DNA of 64,000 nucleotides, taken from assembly GCA_932521025.1 (NCBI GenBank), contig OW051468.1:4092064-4156063 (forward strand). The letters are read 5' to 3'. This stretch comes from Oscheius onirici (Eukaryota; Nematoda; Chromadorea; Rhabditida; Rhabditidae). Shown one piece after another: positions 22,537 through 30,805 of the stretch. Position 1 is the first letter of the stretch; the number at the start of each line of letters is the position of its first letter. The notes under the pieces were generated by a model, which was not told the DNA's origin, did not search any database, and saw only the letters and a program-made list of their open reading frames with translations. The position numbers were made by a program, and so were the translations under genes.

Positions 22537-23883
22537 ATGAGGTGGAAATGGCGCCAAGGATTCTTCTTCCTTTTGATCGTCGTTCTTTTTCTTGTCTTCG
22601 TCGAAGAACATAGTGGAGGAACTATATACATTTTCCTTCAGAAACGATACAAAGAAGAGTTTATTCGAGCAATCAAAATACATCGAAATAGTGCGTTTTT
22701 TTTTCGTAACTGACCGGCGCTCAAATCTAGAATATCCTTCTTATTTAGTAGATGTACTTTGTTGGATGACCAGAAGAAAGCGTTTTCAGCCTCTGACCCG
22801 GATTCCATAGCGATAGCTGTAATATATTCCGGCAGCACATTCAACAAGGACTACCATTTAGCTCATCAAACTCTTCAGTGCTACGCCAAACACCACCGTT
22901 ATCCACTTTATTTTATCGACGTAGGAGCCAGTACCTTTGTCGAAAAATGTCATCACAAAGATGTGAGTTGAAGGATAAATCCAAACTGTCGTCTGTTTAG
23001 TTCATGTTCAAACGACACTGCGTCCTTGCCAACTTCATGGACACTGTCTCGCACAAATGGATATTCTTTCTAGACGGTGATGTTGGAGTCATCAATCCAA
23101 ATCACCTACTGGAAGCCTATTTGCCATCAGAGAAGTATAGTCTGGTCTTCTACCAACGGATAATGAACCATGAAGTCATGGCCGGATCGTATTTGGCGAG
23201 GAATGACGACTTCGCAAAAAGGTTTCTTCACTGCTGGGCCGACTACGAGTTCAAACTTCCGAACAGTTTTTCAGGATCGGACAACGGGGCTTTGCATGTA
23301 AGGAAAGATCTCCACATTTCAAATAGAGTAATGTAGACTGTTCTGGCAGATCTGGTCGTTCCAGGCGACGAGCAATACAGGAAAGTCTGTGCTGACTACT
23401 GGATCAAATCCATGTGAGTCCTTTCCAATTACAAACAAGTTCAGTTCCAGTGACTACTACACTCTATCCGTTCATGAAGTCTGTCTCCAGTTGTATCTCA
23501 ATAAGTTTCCTCCAAGAAGAGTACAGATTCTCGAAAAGGGTCGTCTCTCCTGGTCAAGAGATGGCTGGCTAACCGATTCGAGTTGGAGTCAGAAGGATTT
23601 TATGTTCCATGGCTGGCAGCTGAAAAGAAAGGATCGACTCATTTTTGGCCGATGGCATTCGCCGCTGGTCGAAGGAACATTTGACTTGGAGCAGTGTTCT
23701 GATCCAAAGACTGCAGCTGAACTGTGGAGGCAAGTAATATAATGCTCGAAAGAATCTGTTTTTAGATACAAAGATAGTTTCTTCCGATCAGACATTGAAA
23801 TCGATCGTCTCTTTTCCGATATAATAGCTTCTGTCCTAAACGAATTTGAACATATTGAACGGGAAATTACACAGCATTTCTGA
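22537..23883 (+). CDS. nematode DUF273-type glycosyltransferase, type II membrane protein
   Basis: Starts MRWKWRQG then a single hydrophobic anchor ([14 protein letters not shown]), typical of Golgi type II enzymes. The catalytic part has [39 protein letters not shown] with a D-G-D (DXD-like) metal/nucleotide-sugar motif, and [20 protein letters not shown] followed by GSDNGALH. The C-terminal half holds [20 protein letters not shown]. These are features of the nematode DUF273 family, remote relatives of galactosyltransferases; donor and acceptor are unknown. The intron after the anchor exon is 98 nt (22691-22789) by phase. It lies 198 bp after CERT and 190 bp before the NRK-MoaE gene on the same strand. 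Confidence 0.82.
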
Positions 23884-24060
23884 ATCAAACGGTTCTCTAC
23901 ATGGTGCCTATACAAACTACATAATTTGCCAAAGTCTCAGCGAAATAAACGATTATTCAACTCAATCTGTCTCGGTTCAAAAATCCTGTTCTCTGGCCGT
24001 CAGAACCCGATTAATATCGATTTGACCCTTATCATATGTGAACTTTTCGTCCCTATTTCA

Positions 24061-24070
24061 TCTTTTCAGA
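24061..24070 (+). promoter_or_regulatory. splice-acceptor-like tract before NRK-MoaE start
   Basis: The string catcttttcag ends 4 nt before the ATG at 24074, as expected for a trans-splicing acceptor of a downstream operon gene. A polyadenylation-type aataaa lies at about 23943, between the two genes. Confidence 0.4.
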
Positions 24071-24073
24071 AAA

Positions 24074-25378
24074 ATGCAAAACGGTACTTCTAACACTGCC
24101 ACTGTTCTGGCGATAGCCGGCTGTACTAATTCTGGAAAAACGACCGTAGCCGATAGTATCCTAAAAATTGTAGGTTGCTAACTTTGAATAAACAAACTTT
24201 TTGAGGTTTAGCTATCAAAGGAAGGACAAAAGTCTGTCCAAATACTTCATCAAGACGACTTTTACATGGAAAAAGAATTTGTGGAGACTATTCCTCGACC
24301 AGAGGGATCCGATCCGCCATTCTATTACGACTACGATTCGATATCTTCAGTAGATAGGAACCTTTTTCTAGATGCTGTTGAAACGGTGAGAAGGCATAGC
24401 CTATTAGAACGGGTTTCAGAGCAAAAGAGAGAACGACTACGTAATAATTGAAGGAAACATGTTGACCGAGATTGAGGAAATTGTAGGCAGCTGTGATCAG
24501 ATTCTGTTTCTAAGTCTGGACAAGGTGAGATTGTTTACAGCTCGAGATGTTTTACCGGTGCTTTTGACAGAAATCTATGAATCAGTTTTTTACCAGTTTG
24601 TATTCCAGAATACGTGCCTCCGTCGTCGCCTCACGCGATCCTACGAACCACCAGATGTTGACGGATATTTCGACGAAATTGCCTGGCCAGCTTATATCCA
24701 ACATCAGAAGAAAGCCTTTGAGATGGCTCGTACCGATCCTCGATTTTCTTTTCTTGATGTATCGAGTGGATCTGACGAAGCGACTGAGGAAAATCTGATG
24801 CAGGTAGATCTTAATCAAGGAAGTTTCAACGGTTTCTAGCTGATCAGCGCCTTTACAAACGACTTTGTCCGGATAAGTTCTGAACAGTTATCAGTAGATG
24901 AGGCTGCGCGTCTGGTAACAAGCCCGTCCTGTGGAGGAATTTCAATCTTTGTTGGTACCACCAGAGACCATTTTGAAGGGAAGAAAGTCCTTCGACTGGA
25001 ATACGAATGTTACGACGAGATGGCGTACAAGGAACTCCGGAAGTTGTGTTCCCTCGTGAGACAGAAGTACTTGTCAGTACAAAAGATTGTCATCATGCAT
25101 AGGTCATATTTTCATGTACTAATATCAACTGGATCCACAGGGTCGGTCTTGTTCCAGTAGAAGAAGCTTCAGTTATAATTGCGACTTCTTCTCCCCACAG
25201 AAAAGAAGCCATTGAGGCTGCTGAACTGGCGATTGATGAGCTAAAAAGATCTGTTCCCATTTGGAAGAAGGAGGTCTACGAGAGCGGCGAATGTACATGG
25301 AAGGCAAATAGCGAGTGCTGTAAAGGAGGCACGAAATCACACAATCCGAATCTACCCGAAAGGTACAGAATAATCTAA
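24074..25378 (+). CDS. fusion of nicotinamide riboside kinase and molybdopterin synthase large subunit (MoaE)
   Basis: Six exons (24074-24169, 24212-24385, 24420-24524, 24609-24803, 24840-25102, 25141-25378) join in phase to 356 aa. Residues 1-195 are a nicotinamide riboside kinase: Walker [22 protein letters not shown] with the catalytic Asp, [10 protein letters not shown], and the lid [19 protein letters not shown]. Residues about 205-356 are MoaE/MOCS2[63 protein letters not shown] and the catalytic Lys region. NRK phosphorylates nicotinamide riboside to NMN (NAD salvage); MoaE makes molybdopterin with the MoaD subunit. The join is a 36-nt intron inside one frame, with no Met at the MoaE start, so one protein is made. 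The small subunit MoaD is not in the window. Confidence 0.93.
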
Positions 25379-25632
25379 ACTATCTAAAGCGCGTGTTTTG
25401 TGTTTCTGTGTGTTTGTCTGTTCGTGGAGTTGTGTGGTCACGAGATTCGTCGCGACAAGTCAGAAATTGTTAGGATTAGGCAGTCACTTAGGCTTTCGAG
25501 TGAAAACAAGTTAGTCTAGACAAGTCAGGTTTTGTAAAGAGACTAGTCAAGTTGGATGGCAACTAAAACTTGAACAGAAATTATCACATACATGAGCGCG
25601 ACAGCCGTCGTAGACGGCTGGTTACTCGTCTA

Positions 25633-25812
25633 TGGTTTGTTAAAAAAAAAAAAAAAAAAAGAGCTCGACCGTAACCCATTTAATTCGCTGCGAGACCGGA
25701 ATAACAACAGAAACTTGGCTGAGTATCCTATGTTTCCATGTTATAAGGGTCTCGCGCGGAAACAAATGGGTTACGGTCGAGCTCTTTTTTTTTTTTTTTT
25801 TTGAACAAACCA
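25633..25812. repeat. foldback with A19/T18 tracts
   Basis: The left arm (25633-25681) reads tggtttgtt, 19 A, then gagctcgaccgtaaccca; the right arm (25764-25812) is its complement with 18 T. The spacer is about 80 bp. The paired poly(A)/poly(T) tracts would form a perfect hairpin stem. Confidence 0.88.
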
Positions 25813-25950
25813 TAAAAGACTCGTTTTCAGGTTCATCGACCCGAATCCCAGGATATTCTGGCTCCGAAAATAGACAATAAAGATTGTACCCGTTTATTTG
25901 AACCCGATGTGAGAGAAAAGATATGAACATTAGAATCGAGCATGTGCGCT

Positions 25951-26358
25951 CAGGCTTGTCGAAAACCTGCGCAGCGCTGCGGCCAGGTTGGACTTTGCGG
26001 CGGGCTAAAAAAATTCATTTCGCATTTTTTTTCTGATTTTTTTTGTTTCCAAATACGTCCGCCGATTAGATTTAGTTTTGTCATCAGAAAAATCGGAAGA
26101 AAATCGAAAACTGACAATGAAAATAGAAGAAAACTGCTATTTTTACCGAATTTCGTCAAAAATCCGCATTTTTTTCTATTTTTTTTCTTCCAATTTTTCT
26201 GATGACAAAACTAAATCTAATCGGGGGACGTATTTAGAAACAAAAAAAATCAGAAAAAAAATGCGAAATGAATTTTTTTAGCCCGCCGCAAAGTCCAACC
26301 TCGGCACAGCTCAGCTCAGACCGCAGCGCAGCGCAACAACCCAGAATCAACAAGCCTG
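25951..26358. mobile_element. hAT-like foldback MITE with 8-bp target duplication
   Basis: Termini are CAGGCTTGT at the left and ACAAGCCTG at the right. The element is flanked by the perfect direct repeat TGTGCGCT (25943-25950 and 26359-26366). Eight-base target duplications with CAG...CTG ends are the mark of the hAT superfamily. The interior is a long inverted repeat: arms about 25984-26110 and 26180-26305. No transposase is present, so it is non-autonomous. A second member with its own 8-bp duplication is at 45317-45796 and a partial one starts at 29252. Confidence 0.88.
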
Positions 26359-26364
26359 TGTGCG

Positions 26365-26500
26365 CTGGACCGGACCGGTCCGCCCGCCGCCATTGAAAAA
26401 TTGGACCGGACCGGCGCGGTCCAATTTGAAAATCGGACCGGACCGGTCCGGTCCGCCCGCCGCCATTCAAAAATTGGACCGGACCGGTCCGAGTGCACAT
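26365..26500. repeat. tandem palindromic GGACCGGTCC repeats
   Basis: The self-complementary unit ggaccggtcc or a close variant occurs about six times, interspersed with two copies of a cgcccgccgccatt(g/c)aaaaattgg unit. GC content is far above the surroundings. The function is unknown; it has the look of a small satellite or element end. Confidence 0.8.
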
Positions 26501-26599
26501 GCTTGACTAGAATACATGCTGGCCCGAGGAGAATGATGACGAGTTGGTGAGGCATTGGCATCTATTCGAGCCGGCTTCTTTGCTCGTTGATTCCTGTCA

Positions 26600-26684
26600 T
26601 GACTTGTTAAAAACTAATTTGCGCACAAAGCTCCCCTCCTTATCCTCAATTAGAGCTTCAGACAAACACACAAAGACTTGGGAC
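26600..26684. repeat. 85-bp inverted copy of HERPUD intron segment 5375-5459
   Basis: Identical by eye over 85 bp to the reverse complement of 5375-5459, with sharp ends. It breaks the homology of the semaphorin-tail duplicate at 26590. Confidence 0.9.
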
Positions 26685-27324
26685 CATTTTTAAGAGGATT
26701 TTTTCGCTTGTTCAATCTTTCGGCACCGAGACGAAATAGAACTGTTTTTTAATAGAACTGTTACAATACGTTTTGATCCTTTTGGCCATAATATTTTCTA
26801 AATGAGATATCAAAAATCCGTTTTCTCCGTTCTATTGCATTGTATCTGAGCTACTTTGTGCCAAAAATGCAGACCTCGAGATGGTTTCTGCGAGCTGTGG
26901 CAGAGTTTTGAACGCAACCACTTTTTGGACCCCTTCCTAGATAGAGAATCAAGCCAAGTCGCTGTGGGCGGCATGTATCTAGGTGGTACCAATTACCGCC
27001 CCGATTTTGAGACCGAACCATTCGGCCATCTCCGAGAAAACCGTTTCGCAAACTCCGATTTTGACCCAACTTCAAACCATCATATCTATGTGATTTCTCA
27101 ACCTTTTACAATATTTCAAAATGCGTTGGAAAGCCCTTTATCTGATCTAAATAGTCACAAAACATGCCAACACATGCCACCACAAAATTACGGTCTCATT
27201 TGCAAACAGACTAACGGCCCTTTGGCCACGGAATATGATCATTGATAAGCTCATTGTAACTAATCCAATAAAGATTGTTTGGTTAAATGTTGTACAAGTA
27301 AGAAACATAGAAGTGAAAAAAGTT
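26685..27324. other. non-coding stretch of unknown origin
   Basis: About 640 bp without a recognisable gene. Open frames on both strands (26856-27245 plus, 26851-27075 minus) have no motif I know. A phrase such as catatctatgtgatttctcaa resembles catatctccgtgacttttcaa at 28090, so it is probably repeat-derived. Confidence 0.4.
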
Positions 27325-27666
27325 TCCAGATCACCAAGGCCCCGAAGGCTGGCGTCGCCGGTGTCAAGCAGCAGTACGACAAAGTCACTCACACAGGACA
27401 GGTTATTTCTTTCATTCTAAAAATATGTTCGAGAACAAGTCGACCCCAATGTGGCCATGAATCTGATCGCCGAGAGACCTGTACAAGACTGTGGACACGA
27501 ACGCATCGTTTCTTGTGATGGCGGACATCCGGCTCTTGGACATCCTCGCATTTTTATCAATTTGGTTCATACTTCTTTTTTTTAATAAATTTCTAGCCCA
27601 ATTTAAACTGAAACAAGTAAATTACAGGACAAGCCCGGTGTTCACGCGTGCGGATACTGTGGAAAC
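27325..27666 (+). pseudogene. NDUFS6: NDUFS6 fragment, direct-strand copy
   Basis: This copies parts of the intact NDUFS6 gene at 43051-43652: the end of exon 1 (27325-27402), then exon 2, the following intron and the start of exon 3 to 27666. The 5' part of exon 2 is missing. Because the last intron is kept, the copy arose at DNA level and not from mRNA. It breaks at base 27666 within the codon row for CGYCGN, where a CAGAGATGTGCGG element end begins. Confidence 0.9.
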
Positions 27667-28668
27667 CAGAGATGTGCGGAAACAGCAAAAACGTTCCCGC
27701 GGAAATTCCGTGGGCCAAATTTTTTTTTCCGCGTTCTGCGGAAAAGGAAATTTTCCATTTTTGAATTTCTGCGTTTCCGCGGAAAAAAACGGAAATTTTT
27801 GTTTTGCCCTATTTTCACTTATTTTTTTGCTTTCTAACAACGTTTCAACGTGTAGAACAACTCAGAAAAGGTATATCTAGATGCAAAAGATAGCCTAAAG
27901 CAAAAAACAGTAGGTAAAGCGAGTGTCCGGAGCTATCAGGTAGCTCCCGACTTCTCAATACCCTGCTCCCATAGAGTTTTATATGCCTCATTCCAGTGCC
28001 CAGGATCAGACTGTCCGGTTTTGTGGTTCAAAAGTTTAAGTTGTACCCAGTTGGTCCATTTTTGCCAAAAGTGGGTGTTTTGAAAGCATCATATCTCCGT
28101 GACTTTTCAAGATAGCTTCGATTTTCTGGTATCATTGGAAATAGCTTGTCAGGAGCTATCGGATTGTAGAACAACATTAGCCCGAAAAGTTTTGCTTGCC
28201 CCAGAGGCATATAAAACTCTATGGGAGCAGGGTATTGAGAAGTCGGGAGTTTGTAGTAAATCGACCCGTAAAACCATTCCCGCGGGAATGTTTAGTCTCA
28301 AAAAATTTTCCCGCGTCCCGCGGGAGGGAATCCCGTGCCCACTTTTATTCCCGCGTTCCCGCGGGAATATTCCCGTAAGAAGCAGTTTTTCCCACGGAAT
28401 TTTCGTGCTGATTTTCAACAAACTAATAGTCAAAAGGGCAGTTCTAAGCCAATGACAGAAAAAATACGCCATATTTTGACGAAAAACTTGGTCCTCCCTT
28501 GATTTTTGCCGACGAAAAACTCAAAAAAGAAAAAGATTCTGAATTTTCTCGCGGGAATCATGAAAATTCCCGCGGGAACTTTTGGTCTCAAAAATTATTC
28601 CCGCGGGACGCGGGAAGGGAATCCCGTGACCATTTTCATTCCCACGTTCCCATTCCCGCACATCTCTG
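27667..28668. mobile_element. element with CAGAGATGTGCGG terminal inverted repeats
   Basis: The left end cagagatgtgcgg (27667) and the right end ccgcacatctctg (to 28668) are inverted copies of each other, hAT-like in form (CAG...CTG). The interior is rich in ttcccgcggga runs. No matching 8-bp flanks are seen at these two ends, so they may belong to different insertions. A further end of the same kind is at 29541-29553 and a short complete element at 30592-30703. Confidence 0.6.
27945..28248. repeat. perfect 45-bp inverted repeat pair
   Basis: 27945-27989 and 28204-28248 are exact reverse complements (core ataccctgctcccatagag). They lie 215 bp apart inside the element at 27667-28668. Confidence 0.9.
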
Positions 28669-28739
28669 ATCCCGAACGATTCTCCACAACTTTGCAGAAC
28701 ATCGAAAAGCCGAAAAATGAGTTCTTGACCGTTAAAAAT

Positions 28740-28915
28740 GAAGCGTGGGATGAACCCACATGCTATTTTATGCGGGGGGTGATTTCACCCCGCGTAGAGT
28801 ACTACGTGGGATCCCTCTATCCCACGCGGGATACCTTGGAACGCGCGAGATTTTGCATGGGGTGCCATCCCACGCGTGGATCCCACGTGGGGTACCTTGG
28901 AACCGGCCACAGAAT
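28740..28915. repeat. GC-rich short-palindrome cluster
   Basis: Repeated cgtggga/tcccacg words form several hairpins, for example ggggtgatttcacccc at 28777 and tgggatccctctatccca at 28807. An open reading frame crosses it but is explained by the repeat. Confidence 0.6.
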
Positions 28916-29072
28916 AGCGGGCGACGACAAACACTATAATGGGGTACAAACCCTCGATTTTCTTAACGTGGACAAGAAAAAAGATGTGAACTTGAGAATA
29001 AACAGAAGGGTTCTCTATATTTGTCCAAGTTTACATGGTCGTTAGTAATGTTAAAATGTCTCTTCTTAAAGC

Positions 29073-29245
29073 GTGCAGATCAATGTTGATGTCGGAATAG
29101 ATGTAACTGGTGCAAAATTTGATGCGGAATCGATTAAACATAGTTTGAAAACAATACAACGAGTGCAAAGCGTCGAAAAACTGCAAAATATGCACTTTGG
29201 GGACAAGATCGTGACGGTACCTATGCCAATTGGTCCCGCAGCGGT
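29073..29245 (+). other. orphan coding-like fragment
   Basis: An open stretch reads INVDVGIDVTGAKFDAESIK and onward for about 58 residues with protein-like composition, then runs into GC-rich repeat. I do not recognise it. It could be a remnant of an exon from a transposon or a captured gene. Confidence 0.25.
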
Positions 29246-29251
29246 TGCATC

Positions 29252-29430
29252 CAGGCTTGTTGATTTTGGGGCGCCGGGCCGCGCCGCGGTTTTCAGTGCT
29301 TTCATGTGTGCCGCGCCGCAGAATTCAGCGCTTCGATTTAGGCCGCGCCGCGGTTTCAGCACTTTCATTTGGGCCGCGCCGCAGAATTCAGTGCTTTCTT
29401 TTGGGCCGCGCAGCACTGAATTCTGGCGGG
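29252..29430. mobile_element. partial CAGGCTTGTTGATT MITE end
   Basis: This begins caggcttgttgatttt, the same terminus as the hAT-like MITEs at 25951 and 45317, then carries four gccgcgccgc(ag/gg) repeats with attcagtgctt words. The opposite end was not found. Confidence 0.6.
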
Positions 29431-29553
29431 AAATCCCAAAATGCACCAATTTTCTATTTTCACTCTATTTTCAGCTCAGCATGCTCTATTTCGTCACTGT
29501 AAACGTCGGCTTCGTTTTTGTTTGCTTTTTTTTGCTGTTTCCGCACATCTCTG

Positions 29554-29905
29554 GTTTCCACAGTATCCGCACGCGTGAACACCGGGCTTGTCCTGTAATT
29601 TACTTGTTTCAGTTTAAATTGGGCTAGAAATTTATTAAAAAAAAGAAGTATGAACCAAATTGATAAAAATGCGAGGATGTCCAAGAGCCGGATGTCCGCC
29701 ATCACAAGAAACGATGCGTTCGTGTCCACAGTCTTGTACAGGCGATCAGATTCATGGCCACCTTGGGGTCGACTTGTTTTGAAGCTGTGTCAAATCGCTG
29801 GAGTCGATAGTCGGCCTCATCCCAAGCCTCAAACATGTTTTCTTTTTCAATTATTTTCATACTTCTTTGTCAGGCAAAATGGAACTTTAGGTCCTTTTAG
29901 CTTGA
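29554..29905 (-). pseudogene. NDUFS6: NDUFS6 fragment, inverted copy
   Basis: Reverse-strand copy of NDUFS6: start of exon 3, the last intron, the whole of exon 2 and about 60 bp of intron 1. It shares with the copy at 27325-27666 differences from the intact gene (for example cctgtacaag against cctgcacaag) and the same break point next to a CAGAGATGTGCGG end. The two copies are therefore an inverted duplication of one ancestor. Confidence 0.9.
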
Positions 29906-30591
29906 CGAATCTCGTGGCCATCTTTCTTTACTAAAGTGCCATGGTGTCCTTCCGTATCGTGGTGTCCGCAGTTGTCGAGACTAATGTAACATGTCAAGTT
30001 TTGTCATGTTAATCTTTTATCGAACGAGATAGTTTTGGAGGGGAACGCGTCTGGGGGAATCTCAACTATCTAAAGCCCAATGGTGTTTGGTAATTAGAAC
30101 TTGAACAGCCGCTGTTACGTACGTGAGCAAGAGCGGCGACAGCCGTCGTAGACGGCTGGTGGACAAACAAGCAAACAGAGTCCACCACAGACATTATTGC
30201 GCTTTAGTAGTAAAGAGATTTCTGCGAAACAAAGCTTAATTACAAGAATGTTACGATAGACCATTCTTATAGTCACCAGCGGATTTAGATCTCCTTTTTG
30301 TTGATGCGAAGTGGTCAAGGGGTATAGTACCGCACCTCACTTCAGATATGTGCCCTGGATCTTTTATATGGGCAGCCAATCCTAGATTAGCTGTTTATAT
30401 TGCTTCAGAAATCCGAAAGGCTCTAGTCAGGCAACCCTATTCGTACATTCTAAAAAGTTTAATTTCATAATTTAGACTCTAAGCAAGAGTCAAAGATATG
30501 TGATGTTGTAGCATTGCAAGATGGCTACGCCCCTTTCAGGGCGAAGTGCCTGGGACGAAAAAAAATCCAAAATATTTTAGCATATACGGAT

Positions 30592-30703
30592 CAGTAATGT
30601 GCGGAAATGACCAAACTGTCTTCCGCGTAATTCCGGAAGTTCACATTTTTATTATTCCGCGAAATTTCCGCGGAATACCGCTCGGAATTTCCGCACATCA
30701 CTG
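30592..30703. mobile_element. 112-bp MITE with CAGTRATGTGCGGAAA ends
   Basis: Left end cagtaatgtgcggaaat, right end tttccgcacatcactg. The flanks atacggat and cttcggat agree at 6 of 8 positions, compatible with a decayed 8-bp target duplication. Same family as the ends at 27667, 28668 and 29553. Confidence 0.7.
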
Positions 30704-30805
30704 CTTCGGATTCAGCATAAAACACTCAAGCGATTCTGACCCAAGCTGAAAATAGAGAATAAAGATTGTACCCGTATATTTGAACCCGGTGTGAGGGAAA
30801 AAGAC

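Larger units (their letters stand above)
25570..26590. repeat. diverged duplicate of 30.06-30.92 kb (includes semaphorin 3' end)
   Basis: Blocks around 25570-25625 (gccgtcgtagacggctgg), 25874-25930 (aataaagattgtacccgt...) and 26500-26585 (atgctggcccgaggagaatg..., attcgagccggcttct) match 30105-30160, 30756-30810 and 30828-30910 in the same order and orientation. The last part is the 3' coding end of the semaphorin gene. The copy is interrupted by the MITE at 25951-26358 and by GC-rich palindromic repeats. Confidence 0.75.

Noticed and set aside
25951-26561. Pro/Arg-Ser-Gly-rich open frames in the GGACCGGTCC region
   Set aside because: Low-complexity translation of palindromic repeats.
28506-29045. 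179-codon plus-strand open frame
   Set aside because: It crosses the end of a transposable element and the GC-rich hairpin cluster; no motif, and the frame follows from repeat composition.
26234-30700. Viral insertion as the source of the repeat mosaic
   Set aside because: No viral protein motif; the ends and target duplications fit hAT-type DNA transposons.
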